Assembly (NCBI GenBank): GCA_963989385.1
Contig: OZ022499.1
Coordinates: 76,074,203-76,138,202 of the forward strand
DNA from: Ctena decussata
Lineage: Eukaryota; Mollusca; Bivalvia; Lucinida; Lucinidae
Direction of reading: 5' to 3'
Length of the DNA stretch: 64,000 bases
Shown: one piece after another, positions 51,330 through 63,000 of the stretch
Layout: every line of letters starts with the position of its first letter
Numbering within the stretch: position 1 is the first letter of the stretch
Translations under genes and position numbers: made by a program
The notes under the pieces: model-generated
Told to the model about the DNA's origin: nothing
The model's input: the letters and a program-made list of their open reading frames with translations, nothing else
Databases searched by the model: none

Positions 51330-51455
51330 AGGAGCTGATGTCTGCAGCTGCTCTGCCTAAGTGTGGCTCGCAGACTGCCAAGATCTGCCCATTACTTTTT
51401 TCTCTCAACCTTTTTGGGTTTAGTGACACTGAAGAAGTCAAATACATAAATGCGC
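51330..51455 (-). repeat. dispersed repeat shared with 15506-15655
   Basis: The reverse complement carries TTGACTTCTTCAGTGTCACT, GAGAGAAAAAAGTAATGGG and CAGCTGCAGACATCAGC, as in the 15506 copy. The minus-strand frame includes LTSSVSLNP as in the other copy. The class is unknown. Confidence 0.5.
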
Positions 51456-51952
51456 ACCTGTCGCATTAAACTTGGTAAAGGTACATTATTCCAAGTGTTA
51501 GTGATCAGTCGAAACGACTTTTGCGTGGTTCAGCTACAGAAAACAATGAAAATGAGTGCTCCCTGGTTCCCCTCGTGACAACGCTTAACGTAAGCAAAAC
51601 GTAGCTACCCAACCAGGAAATACAAAACATAAACTCTCTGCCCTTTAAACAGTCTGTAGAAAAAAACACCGGAGAGGATTAAATGTGAAAATTGAAACCC
51701 TAAATTGCTTCCAAATCAGTCCTGTAATCAGAGTCCGTAATATTATTAGACGATAAGGTTTCAAATTAAGGAATTTGCACTAATTAACTTACAAGAAGCG
51801 TTTTCATGCAGAATCAGTGCTGTAATCCCGATAGAAATACACAAAACAAAACAGGAAGCGCGGTGGACATCTATAAAAAACGGGACCCGCATCAGAACTC
51901 TCCGCCAGGGAACAGGCAATATAAATACTACTGGGGGCTTGACCTTTTTAGA
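51456..51952. other. no recognised gene
   Basis: No open frame, repeat or site that I can support. Confidence 0.4.
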
Positions 51953-52172
51953 CTGGAATCCTGTTTTGGGAACATATGCAAATAGTAGAGACCCAGTTCA
52001 GAGGCCCGCAGAACGCGGCGTCTTATCATGGTCTACACTGTTTGCGTACAAAACATTCTATGTAAAAATAAATTAAATAAATAAAAACATCCATTGAAAT
52101 CCCTTAAACTAGAAATTGATTCATCCAACTGATACGGATGGACAAGTCCACTGGTTTAAAGAGGGTTAAACT
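51953..52172. repeat. composite hairpin repeat, inverted partner of 36190-36378
   Basis: CCTGTTTTGGGAACATATGC, GAGACCCAGTTCAGAGGC, GGTCTACACTGTTTGCG, AAACTAGAAATTGATTCATC and GATGGACAAGTCCACTGG follow, in reverse, the order at 36190-36378. The hairpin core is GACCCAGTTC... with GCGGCGTC...GGTC. Confidence 0.65.
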
Positions 52173-52485
52173 AGTTTTATGTCTACAGGCTCCCACCCCC
52201 TTCAGCTGCAGTTTCAAAATCAAATAAATATTCTGCCCGCGTATAGACCTCCTAACTCAACAGTGAAACATCACAGAAAAACACTTCAAGTGACATTGTA
52301 AGTTTTCTCCACTAGCAGAAATCCCAGGCTCTATAGAATTATAGGAAAATTGCCTGAAATCTGAGTGAGTTCAATGGATCAAAATCATATGGTGAAATTA
52401 TACCTCTTTTACCAGAAAACGCCAACTTAAGTATGAAATATTTCACAATGAGAAAGGTCTACACTGGTAAGGGTGGTATAAGATA

Positions 52486-52583
52486 GTTATACCATAGTTT
52501 GTCCGCATGTACAGGAGATAATCCACTCGCAAAAGCTCGTGGATTATCTTCTCTATGTACAGGCGGACAAACCATGGTATAAC
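52486..52583. mobile_element. 98-bp foldback element
   Basis: GTTATACCATAGTTTGTCCG, CATGTACAGGAGATAATCCAC and CTCGTGGATTATCTTCTCTA, TGTACAGGCGGACAAACC, ATGGTATAAC form arms of about 43 bp with few mismatches around an 11-base loop (TCGCAAAAGCT). Confidence 0.85.
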
Positions 52584-52790
52584 TACATGTATTACTTATC
52601 AGAAAACTATGAGGACTTTTATTTTTGTCTCTTTTTCTTGTCAAAGGATTTAAATTTTTAAACTTATTTATGAAGTTTGGAAGGCGTAGTGTACCCGGGT
52701 ATAGAGTACCTTCCGGGCCAGACTGCGCCTTTCGCAGTTTTATCTGTTTCTGCGCAACTAAATACTAATCTCAAAATTGGGAAAATAATT

Positions 52791-53190
52791 ACCGTGATTG
52801 TCAAAAATATGGAATAGTTTGGTTTTCAATGCAGTAAGCGTCTAAAGGATGCAAACTGAATTGCAAACAGAACAGACTCTGATCAGACTGCTCCAAAACA
52901 GCCTGATCTTTGTCTGCATTGCTTGCTCAGACTGTCTGTCCCAATACTCAAAATTTTCACAGTATTCAGACTACATGTTTCACAGTATTCAGACTACTAA
53001 TTGGGAATAAATACCGTGATTGTCATAAATATGGAATAGTTTGGTTTTCAATGCAGTAAGCGTCTAAAGGATGCAAACTGAATTGCAAACAGAATAGACT
53101 CTGATCAGACTGCTCCAAAACAGCCTGATCTTTGTCTGCATTGCTTGCTCAGACTGTCTCAAAATTTTCACAGTATTCAGACTACATGTT
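52791..53190. repeat. 222-bp tandem duplication, nearly identical
   Basis: ACCGTGATTGTCAAAAATAT starts at 52791 and ACCGTGATTGTCATAAATAT at 53013. The following 150 bases, including CAATGCAGTAAGCGTCTAAA and CTGATCAGACTGCTCCAAAA, are almost identical. The ACTCTGATCAGACTG... / CAGCCTGATC pair makes a hairpin of the same theme as the GAGCCGCGACAC family. The low divergence implies a recent duplication or an assembly duplicate. Confidence 0.88.
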
Positions 53191-53457
53191 TGATACCCTG
53201 ACCATTTAAACCTCTGCGTACCGAGTTCTGTGATAGATATCCTGTAGGCAATAAACACCAGTCTCTTCATTATTTTTGACACAAAATCTTGGCTAAGGAA
53301 ATATATAAAACCATTCATCACGAAATATGTCTACAGAATTCGAGATTATTGTTGTACATTCCGCAAACTATTTCACGACTTTTCAATTGAGTCATTTGGC
53401 TGGATAAAAAATTAAAGCAGAAAAATTGCAATAAGTAATCGACCATGCCGCACTTAC

Positions 53458-53553
53458 AGCCTGACTAAGGGCTTCATCAAACGAACTTTCTTTAATCCGT
53501 TTGTGACTAGTAGTTTCTTCTATCCTTATATATTGGCTGAGTCCAATGGTCAT
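53458..53553 (-). CDS. EF-hand protein, candidate first coding exon
   Basis: On the minus strand CACCCCTAAA precedes an ATG (A at -3). It opens 32 codons, MTIGLSQYIRIEETTSHKRI then KESSFDEALSQA, ending at a strong GCT/GTAAGT donor in phase 0. The 22-nt exon at 37502-37523 starts in phase 0, and the joined product reads SFDEALSQA-ITSEERDVIKEFF, a natural lead-in to a first EF-hand. If correct the first intron is 15.9 kb and contains the MYND ORF and the LINE. The link is inferred from phase and sense only. This exon could belong to another gene, or a nearer first exon could exist. Confidence 0.42.
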
Positions 53554-54086
53554 TTTAGGGGTGTCTTTTACGAGGATTGTTCAGAAAGTTCTGATTCTGG
53601 CCGCATAACTTTGTTTAGCGGCATGCTGGGGGCAAATGCTTTGCATGTATTGAAAACACTAAATTTTGCCTTTACAATGATACCAAACACTATACAAAGA
53701 TACATTTTCTTATTGAGGTACAACGCAATTTATTAGACCCCAGTCATACCACTGGGTTAAAGTCGTATGTGAGTTTATTTTCAGTGTGTCATACAAATAT
53801 AAAATATATTTATACGACTTTCAATGCGCAGTTCTAATTATAGTTCTAATGAAGTTATTAGAATCGACGTCAACGTCATTTTTCTAAGGCTGTGACAACT
53901 TCGTTTTATAGAATAATTTTAAACTTTACGACAAATTCGAATTGGGCCATGTAAAAGCTTTTCCCGACAAGATTTTGAATGCTATGACCTTTGTTTTCGT
54001 TACGAAATTATGATAACTTTAGTAGACAGGGAGAATTTGCTACTACATAAAATACCGATAATCCAAATTCACGGGACAGTATGAAT
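53554..54086. other. no recognised gene
   Basis: The plus-strand frame 53503-53736 overlaps the antisense of the candidate exon and is taken as a shadow. The rest is AT-rich. Confidence 0.35.
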
Positions 54087-54096
54087 AATTAAAATC

Positions 54097-54321
54097 ATGA
54101 ATAGTTCCTTCAAGAGCAGAGAATACATTCAGAAGAAGGAACATGGGCCAGACTACGTAGTTTCGGCTAATAAAGCCTCGTCAGTGACCCTGACAATATC
54201 TGGAGACGAATCCAGAGAAAAAACATACCGTAATTTATTAATTATAATTGGGCAGTCAATTCAAAGACTGATTAATATCAAAAAGGATCCAAATAATATC
54301 AAAGACGATGATCTAGAATAA
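54097..54321 (+). CDS. small ORF, 74 residues, unknown function (copy 1)
   Basis: An ATG-started frame MNSSFKSREYIQKKEHGPDY, VVSANKASSVTLTISGDESR, EKTYRNLLIIIGQSIQRLIN, IKKDPNNIKDDDLE-stop. It is hydrophilic, with a central beta-prone stretch (SSVTLTISG) and a predicted amphipathic helix (YRNLLIIIGQSIQRLI). It has no signal peptide. I do not recognise the family. The first about 150 nt are duplicated 384 bp downstream with only two changes. It could be a small gene, one exon of a larger gene, or a gene fragment carried by a repeat. Confidence 0.4.
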   Translation: MNSSFKSREYIQKKEHGPDYVVSANKASSVTLTISGDESREKTYRNLLIIIGQSIQRLINIKKDPNNIKDDDLE

Positions 54322-54480
54322 TAGCCTAAATCAATCTTGAATTTTGGATTTCTCAGAATATATCCTCTGACCTCAAAGGACAAAAATAAAATATAATCTG
54401 CACTATAAATGATGTACGGGGAGACGTTTTACGGCCGCCACACGGCACAACACCAGCTGCAGTGAGGTAAAATTTAAATC

Positions 54481-54636
54481 ATGAATAGTTCCTTCAAGAG
54501 CAGAGAATACATTCAGAAGAAGGAACATGGGCCAGACTACGTAGTTTCGGTTAATAAAGCCTCGTCAGTGACCCTGACAATATCCGGAGACGAATCCAGA
54601 GAAAAAACATACCGTAATTTATTAATTGAAACCTAG
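54481..54636 (+). pseudogene. truncated duplicate of the small ORF at 54097
   Basis: It shares ATG and 49 codons with copy 1. One change is A24V (GCT to GTT) and one is synonymous (TCT to TCC). Identity stops after TTATTAATT and the frame ends at once with E-T-stop, giving 51 residues without the C-terminal helix end. Similarity also extends about 10 bp upstream of the ATG. Confidence 0.5.
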
Positions 54637-54639
54637 ATC

Positions 54640-56315
54640 AAATATATATTTCCGCGATGTTTAAAGGACACAGTTGCCTAGGGTTTGTGTTTCAGTAGCA
54701 ATGACGAAAAAATATTAAAGACTGCTTATATATGAACTACGACCTTATAAAGTAAAACTTTGCAGTGGCTGTAGGGTATACCTCTTTCAAAGACGTTCAA
54801 AAATATGTCCTTTACAAAATATACGAGGGACATTTAGGAAATATTGTAAATGAGTCTGCCATTCCTTAAAACGTTGACCGATTTTTTAATATTTGTCTTA
54901 ACTGTTAGGTTTAGATATCACCCAATGGTCTTTACTCACAAAATTTGAGTCATTGGTATTTTCCTCAAAATATGCCTTGAAAATTGTTGTAAGGGTAAGG
55001 ACACTGAGTAGAAACAGACGGAACTGATTTATATGAGGACAAATTCATATTTTCTTAACTCTGGATACAAGCAGCTCTAGGTTGATACCTATATTATCTG
55101 TTATACTGAAAATGTTCCAATATGACAAGCATTGTATCAGCTTTGCTAAAACATAAAATTTGCAATGCAAAGTAGGCTAATCATGAAACAATGTGCATTT
55201 CTGATGACGTCACTTCCCGTGCTTAATTGAAATATATAGTAAGCTGTTTAAGCTCTTCGGTTTTGAGGTCAATTTAAGTGAAAGTGAATGTTTGATGACA
55301 GATATGAAACAAAAAATAAATAAAATTTAATTCGTCACGCTTTTTTTCTGTCATAAATAATCTTTTACGGCACTTTATGGTGTCTGTAGCATACCCGATT
55401 TTTCACGATAAGTTTCCCCACCCATCCACATATTTCAGTGTCAGTTTGTCATATAAAATATCAAGTTTTTCAAGTCTTTAAATATGAATTTTGTTTTCAA
55501 TATGCCCTTCTAATTTTTGGCATAAAACAAAATCAAATATATTTAGCCTGTGTCTTTTTAGAAGAAGATCATTTCATTTTACTGTTTATGTTTTTTACAT
55601 GAATTGCTGCTACTTTGAAACTTCCGGCGTGGAGTTTGCACACGTGTCATCCAGTTTCATAAGTGATTTGATGCCAGTCGTATCAAAATATAATGACCTA
55701 ATCATTTCAGTTATTTGTTGACATTGGATGTGAATATGTCAAAAATCAAAATTTATTGGTATAATGCATCTATAATAATTATGCATTTATAAACACATAG
55801 CAGAGAGAAAAATCTCGTTTATTATGTTACTGCTTTAGAATCTGGAAACGATTTCCGTACAACTTTCTTATTTTACATTCAAAGGACAGTATTACGTGTT
55901 TCTTTATTTAAATATATCATTTTGTCACTGAGAAAACAGCAAAAGAACACAAAAGACATTCAGTGAAAATGTACAGTTTCCAGTATCCACACCCTTATGA
56001 AGTTTAAGCACGTGCTGTCATGCTTGAGTGACTTAGAAATTCTTTTAACGTATACCATTTCAAAGCACTTGAATTTACCTTTCCAATGATATATAAATTG
56101 ACTGCTAAATATCAGCCAACAGACTACCTTGAGATCATTTACATTATTTCTGAAATGCCCCTCGTACACCGCGTTTGCAGAATTGTCCTGACATATCACA
56201 GCTCTATTTAGTTTCGCTGTCAGAAGTTCTGTCTTTATGATGCTTATCAAAATATGACGTCACGATCAGAACTTTCTGAACATCCCTCGTAGTTGTTTTT
56301 ATTTAAGAACTGAAA
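54640..56315. other. no recognised gene
   Basis: AT-rich. The frames at 55491-55721 and 55960-56250 show no motif. No repeat ends were recognised. Confidence 0.35.
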
Positions 56316-56448
56316 GTTGATTTTTCAGCGTTCATCGTGTGATGAAGCCAGAGGGCGGAGCTAAAATTCCATGCCGGGCGAAGCGCTTTTTGTTAAATTT
56401 TAGCGACGACCAATGGCTTCTTCACACGATGAACGCTGAAAAATCAAA
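56316..56448. mobile_element. foldback MITE, about 133 bp
   Basis: GTTGATTTTTCAGCGTTCAT, CGTGTGATGAAGCCA on the left and TGGCTTCTTCACACGATGAA, CGCTGAAAAATCAAA on the right pair over about 34 bp with two mismatches. The centre is GCGGAGCTAAAATTCC... with AAATTTTAGC.... Non-coding. The frame at 56339-56854 crosses it by chance. Confidence 0.85.
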
Positions 56449-56640
56449 TTTTGATTCTTATATTTACACTTTATTTCTAGACAATTTCTATGCTGTTTTC
56501 GTGGTAATTTATAGTAAAATGTGCAAAAAATGCGTCGAAGAAAAGCTAGTAACTACGTGTTCGGCTATTACGTTAAACAGCCGTCGCCATTACGTGGCGT
56601 CAATCGAACGTTACCTGGGCCAATCAAGACGTTTCTTTAC

Positions 56641-58077
56641 CTTAAACCCCTATCACACCAGAGCAGCGTTCTCACGGCGATCCCGCGGCGTCCAAGAAAA
56701 ATGCAGAACGCCGAGGTGCGCGCAGTACGATCGCAAGCAGCACCGCAGCAACGCAGTGGCATCGCCAGTAGACGCTGTGGGATCGCATAGAACGCCGAAC
56801 GACGGCGCGCACTTTGAGCATGCTCAAAATAAACGCCGTCGCTCGGCGTTCTAATAAGAGCGCAGTTGGGTCGCCGTAAGGTCACCATAGCCGCGCAGTA
56901 AGGTCTCCTACAATGCAATAGGAGCTCCGCGGGCGCGCACAAGTGTCGTTGTGCAAACGCCGTGGTCGTCCGTGGCGTTTGCACGGAGATTGTACGGCGT
57001 TCTTTGAGATGTCACTGCGTCTTTAACGCGCTTATACGAAGCGTCTACAGCGCTTATTCGGAGTGCCATTTATTTAACTGCGCTCTTACAACGACTGTAA
57101 GAAGCTGTCATGGCGGTAATTGCGCTCCCTTGGAGCTTTTACCGCAGCCATCGGCGTTTGTATGACAAAAGCAAACAAAATAGATTAAAAAATGAGATAT
57201 GCAAACAATGATGACAAAAGCAAACAAAATACTATAAAAACGAGATATGCAAATAAGCATTCCTCCTTTCACTATGTCCGACGTACGCCAGCAAGCTGGA
57301 CTCCTGCTTGCCTATATGGGTGGGGGAGTGGGGGGGATCGGGTGGTGCGATGGTGCTGTATATAACTTCCAGTGCCTGGGCATCCTACTGATTTGGATAA
57401 TAGTAGGGCAAGGGCCTACTGTGCTTGCAGTAGGTGCGGGTGGGGTTGTTTGGACATTTTTGTCTCTTCTTTCTCCCTCCCTTTGAGAGACGGCCCGATA
57501 TATAGACTGAAATACTGTCTCGAAGGGCCGTTAAACCAAAAACAAACAACCAACATTCCTATATGCAGGCCCAGCAGTTCCAAAATGCTGCAGACGCTGT
57601 TCACAGCATTCTTGGAAGACGAAGACGGAGGAGGGCCCAAAGGCGTAGAATGCTTTGGGTCCGGCTCAAAGGCGTAGAGTGCTTTGGGTCCTGCCCTCTT
57701 TTTGCGGTCCTGGTTTCAACTTCGAGAACAAACATGCAGCTGACGAAGACTTCGTTCTGTTGTGCAAACGAACGTCTTCAACACGCCGTCAGCGCAGTGC
57801 GAACGCCGTGAAAGCGCAGTGCATGCCTTGTGAGCGCCGTGAAAGCGCAGTGAAAGCGTCGTGAGAGCGCAGAGAATCGCCAACAAGAACTCCGTAGGAA
57901 CGCGATAGAACGCCATGCGAGCTCCGTAGCAACGCCTTGGTCGCTGTCAGGACGCCGTGACAGGCCCTTTTTCACGAAAAATATCAGGGTTTTCTTGCGA
58001 TCTCACGGCGCTCCGGAAAATTAAACGACTCCGTGCCAACGCAGTGGAAACGCGGCTTGGTGTGACAGGGGCTTTAG
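56641..58077. mobile_element. TIR element with GC-rich degenerate subrepeats
   Basis: The left end CTTAAACCCCTATCACACCA, GAGCAGCGTTCTCACGGCG and the right end CGCAGTGGAAACGCGGCTTG, GTGTGACAGGGGCTTTAGG are inverted copies over about 38 bp. Between them are long tracts made of degenerate units such as AACGCCGTG, GCGCAGTG, GAACGCCGT and GCGCCGTGAAAGCGCAGTG on both strands, with local GC well above the surroundings. A different repeat (57240-57560, shared in part with 4026-4150) is inserted in the middle. No transposase. The alanine/arginine-rich open frames at 56521-56984 and 57563-57975 are translations of the subrepeats. Confidence 0.75.
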
Positions 58078-58194
58078 GCGTCGCTTTATGACAACGTCAT
58101 ATGCTCAACTGTCGTTCATCGGTGTCTGAAGCCAGTTGCTCCAAAAGGTTTACCTATGGAGGGTCAGTGGCAAGTGTAAATATTTCATTTTGAA

Positions 58195-58290
58195 GAAATG
58201 CTTTAAATTTTGTGCAAACAATGTAGACACTGATCAGACGCTGCGTTATGCGGCGTCTGATCTGGGTCTTCATTGTTTGCCGATGTCCCT
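58195..58290. repeat. hairpin repeat with 'aaacaatgtagac' flanks
   Basis: GTGCAAACAATGTAGACAC, TGATCAGACGCTGCG and CGGCGTCTGATCTGGGTC, TTCATTGTTTGCCGATGTCC form a hairpin of about 30-bp arms. It belongs to the same type as 36295-36375 and 51985-52040, and a half copy is near 60107-60135 (GTCTACACTGTTTGCATATG). Confidence 0.7.
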
Positions 58291-59920
58291 CTTATATTAC
58301 ACTGTCACGCGCATAAATTGGTTACAATACAGTGCATCAGGGATTTTCAAAATGACCTGTCCTGGGCCTTTATGCTTGTTGAGCTGATAAACATCGTTTT
58401 TTTTTTTTTTGTTTTTTTTTTTTGCAAGAAGATGCGACATACATGAACATCCAGTTTGGTTAAATATTGCAAGACTTGGTTTGTGGTTTGTTGTTCGTAG
58501 TGATAGATGCTCCGGTAGCATGACCAAACTGGTGACAAACAGACGCCACTCAGACAAAGTAACAATTATTGTTACAGTGGCAATCGGATCTCTCGACGCT
58601 CCAAATTAGATAAGTTCTGTTACGATTATATCTTTCTGTCTCAGTAAAGACTAATCAATCTCGGTTATCAATGTTAGATCAATAAGATTTTTCTATGTCT
58701 GCAATTGTTTCCGTCCGCCAATGTTGCGTATTGCGTTCTATGATATGAAATTTAGATCGTCACATCTCGTACTTTGGTAATGCAACATGTATACAGTATT
58801 CCTATCTGTGTGATTTTTTACGTCACTCCGTTTATACCAGTAGTGCTAGACAAACAAATCGTTCGCATCTATGACTTAGCAAGCCTATGCAAATACTATA
58901 CGCCTTTCCATTACAACTTGAGGTGACACCGTTTAGTTCTGCGCGTTTATTTTTCATAGGAAAAAATGTGACTTCTTTTTTGCTTCCATGGGCGACTAAA
59001 CCCTATCCTTTGAAAGTTACTCCCTCCCCCATTGTAAAGAAATGAAAATGACTGTTTCCTTTCCCCTAAACAAACTTATGACAAAAATAGAGATAGGCTC
59101 TGTGTAAAATACAGTGAGGTTGCTCTCAAATGGTCTGTACTGAACCTTATTTTTACTGTTTCTTACAGTTTAATGACATATTCAATAAAGCTTTTGTTTA
59201 CCCTGGAGACTTTTTAAAGAGGGGCTTTTACTTTTGAATTTGAAGTAACCCATTTATTACTTGAGATATTCTAATACAGACAAATAAGGGATCTCCGTTT
59301 AAGGGGAATTAGTACCCAACAGATTTTCATACATCATTTAAAAGGGTATAGTAAACAAAGCGAGTGATGAAAAAATTAACAAAATATCTCTTCCAGTCAC
59401 TAAGATATGGTAGTTTAGTTTATCATTTCAGAGAAAATGCATAAAATATCCAGGTCACTGAAACTCTAAATTGGAGTTAATAGACTTCAAAAGTAATTCT
59501 TCAGCACAAGACTGCCGGATAACAAAGCCTGAAAGTTTAAGGTAGCAATAACTTCACTAACCAATAATAATCAAATACCAGATAGCTCCAACGTTTGTAC
59601 CACCAAGGTACAAACACAACGATTCTGTATATATTTCTGCTGTGTCTCGTAAATCGAATCGTTTTAAGTTTTTCTTTTCTTTTTACCCTAATTTAGCCTT
59701 TCCTCCTAGTTAAAAACTCAGCATTTATCTATATCATCATGCTGTAGATAGTTTCGAGCTGCCATGTCTCGTAAACCGCTTGAGGTGTCATTTTTCCAAA
59801 CTTTAGCCGTTCATATTGTTGAGGTGATCTCCATCCCAATAAAAAAATAATATGTTTAATGTACCAGACTTGGTATTCTCCGGACTAAGCCATTGGTTAC
59901 CTTTCGAGAAAGGACACTTC
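58291..59920. other. no recognised gene
   Basis: AT-rich, with a poly-T/G stretch at 58400-58424. No coding frame, splice-framed exon or repeat end is supported. Confidence 0.35.
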
Positions 59921-60092
59921 TGTAAAAGTGGCATCCGCCCAGTCCGATAAGAGTCTTCGTCGTGCGCTTTAAGAGTAGCTAGGGGTCCAGGCTAGCTCCA
60001 TGCGGACAGCGAAAACTCTAATCAGACTTGGCGTATGCCCAGGCTGATCTTAGTCTTCGCTGGGCGCACCTGCCACTTTTTTTGTCGTTTCT
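59921..60092. mobile_element. GAGCCGCGACAC foldback element (left end lost)
   Basis: GTGGCATCCGCCCAGTCCGA, TAAGAGTCTTCGTCGTGCGC, then CTAGCTCCATGCGGACAGCG, AGACTTGGCGTATGCCCAGG and CTTCGCTGGGCGCACCTGCC. The inner arms survive. The outer GAGCCGCGACAC ends are replaced or degraded (TTTTTTTGTCGTTTCTG). Confidence 0.75.
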
Positions 60093-63000
60093 GATAGACA
60101 CATTCTGGGTCTACACTGTTTGCATATGTCCCTTTTATGGGACACTAGACGGTAATGGGTTAACAGTCAATTCTTGAAATGCTTAAAAACGAAACTGATT
60201 AGCAGCTTTGGCATGCAGATATTCAAAACTGCGTTTCAGTAATGAAACTGATCTCATATCAATAGTTCTTGCAGGATATGCTGTCTTCCGTTAGGTTTCC
60301 TATTTAGTCTAATAAAGCGGTCAATTGTGCTGCATAGTTTCTTCTAAAAATCCTTAGAGAAACATTACCAGACGGTTGGAACAATTCCAAGTAAATGCTT
60401 ACGGTTCTGTGCCGTTTATTCCCCAAATGCAGCTGTTTGGAGGAAACTGCAGTTCTTAATAAGATTTCGGCGAACTGGTACACAATTTTCATATCTCTAA
60501 TGGAATTATTCTGGTAAATTATCTCCATAAATTCAGCTCAGAAACAACCGGCTGTTGTTTTACACATAACTGTCTCAGGGGACCAAAACTGGTGTTAGGC
60601 CATAAAAAGGTACCAGTGGTACAAGCCTTTATTCCATTGATACCAATGCTTTTTGTTTGCTTTTCAGAGGCCTTATTCATTTGGACTGAAATTCAAAATT
60701 GCATATAATAACCTACCACTCCATGATAGCACCGTCTATAGTTGAATCAACAACAGACACAAGCAAAACTAAGCGCTGATTGTCATGAATATCATGACTT
60801 GTGAAATTTATTGTCCATAAAGGAGTACTTCTAGATTGGCAGTTGGCTGACCAGTGACTAGTGAAAAATCATTCCACACACTGATACTGTTCCAATCGGA
60901 AACCAAGACAGACGGAAATGCCTGCCTGTATGAGAACAAGAAAGTGCTGCGTTTTATCAACTACAATCATCCTTGGGATTCAAAGCTTGAAAAACTTCTA
61001 AAAAAGGGAAAATAAAACTTAGAACTACCAACTTCCGAACTTTATGAGATATGGTTCCCCCCCCCCCTTTTTTTTCGTTTGTTTTATGCACCAGTAGCCA
61101 CAAGAAATTATGCACGTTTGTGTGCGTAAATAAATAAAATGGCACCCCGAGAAGCCTGATAATGTACCGTATTATTTAGCTATAAAACGGGCGTTTCCGC
61201 TCTCTACGAGGGCTATCCAATACAGAGTGGGACTTTATTTATAATTTGTGACTCTATATGTTTTTCATATCGAAAATATGACCAATGCGTCGCAAATCTT
61301 ATAGCGCATACAACAAAGTATCCCAAATTTTTATCCGCCCGTTGTTTTCTTGTTGCATAGCAACGACAGAAGGCAGGGGAAAGGCTCCTGGCCATGTTTG
61401 TAATACGGTTGCCATGGTAACTGGAACCCTCCTATTAAGTCCAAAAATAATTTGTTTTCTACCACACTATGTTTGGATCTTACTTTGTGAAAATAACTCA
61501 TTTTGGACTAAAATTGTCAAAAAACTAGGAATTTAGTCTAAAAATTGAAAAAAATGCCAAATTCGGGCATTGTAATTAGGGGTGGGCGTGAGACAGGTGT
61601 CATAGATTAAAAATAAATTTATACAATGAGAAGCACTTAACTCTAAACTTTGAAGTATATCATATAAATTGCAATGCACATATTGAAGAAACACAGGGTT
61701 GATGTGCTTTGTGTTGCTTAGCAACAGAAAAACGTGCATACTACTTAAGGTCATATTTCCTGGAATAGACTGGTTGCTAGCCAACCATCCGTCAATGGGC
61801 TAATCTATAGACCAAATGATGTAAGCAAAATTCAAACGTAATGCAACCAGATATAGAAAATGTCAAAACATGATCGTATTCCACTATTTGGATAAATCCA
61901 GACCTTATTTCCGGTCTTTGTGGTTGAATTCTGAAGCAAATCCCGGCCAATAACTTATCTGGCGCCTTACATTTCGAACCATAGCTGACTAGGTTGTAGG
62001 CAAAATTTGATGAAACATATACTACAGGGAGATCAGATACTGGTCTTGCAAATGAGGGTAAAGGTTTCAAGTAGCGGGAAAAGGTTGGTAAAATATCAAA
62101 CAAGTCCCATTCTTTATTGGATGTCCCTCGTACAATGATCCCAAATATCTAAACTAGCCTTATGAAATTCTTCTGTCAGATGGAGTTTTCCCTTTCAAAA
62201 CAATCACAAAAAATCTACATTTTGGGGATAGTTTTGGAAGGGAAATCTTTCTTTTATAGTCGAAGAAATATGGTATTTTGAATTATTTATTTATTTAAAG
62301 AAACCTGAACTAGTTTAAATATTACCCAACATGTCTGATCTTTTTTCGTGTTTTTTCTCTTGACTCAATGTTAATGAGGCCTAAGATTAATAAAATTTTG
62401 ATTCTAGAAAGATTATGATGCAGTCTTATTCATACAATGTTATCCCTGCTGTGGAATATCCGAGTTCTATACAAATACAGTGCATGTTATGATTCAGATT
62501 TAAAACACAACCTCAGAAGTCGACAATAGTCTGCCTTAAACATTCACTTTCCCGCTGTGGGTTCAATATTTCTCGCTATTGTAGTTTTCAACCGACAATA
62601 GCACATAGAAATCAAACAATATTAAGTTATAAGTTCGGTATTGATTGTATTGTAATAATTGTGAGCTCTGGGGGCCTCACAATATGTAAAACTTAAAAAA
62701 ATTGTCAGAGATTGCTCTCGGCAAGATGATACAGTGCGACAGGGTAAACACATTTTACGGTATTCAAGAGTATGGTTGCTGGCCTGGTATATTGTTGTTG
62801 TTGTTATTTTTATTATCTGACGTCTTAACAGGAAACATCGACATAGCGGACTATTAGTGAAAGGAAATGTGACATGAGAACAGAAGACAAAACCCTCGCG
62901 AGTGGGGTAATACCCAGAAAATTTGGTTACAAATAAAGCACTAGAATCAGTGCAGTATGTTATCATTCTGTTGTATGTTCAATCTACACTATTATTATCA

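Noticed and set aside
56339..56854. 171-codon plus-strand frame
   Set aside because: It runs from a foldback MITE into the GC-rich subrepeats of the TIR element. The RR/SRR-rich translation reflects the repeats.
60304..60528. 74-codon ATG frame on the minus strand
   Set aside because: It starts at a true ATG, but there is no recognisable motif, signal peptide, duplicate or splice context, and it is within chance length for a window this size.
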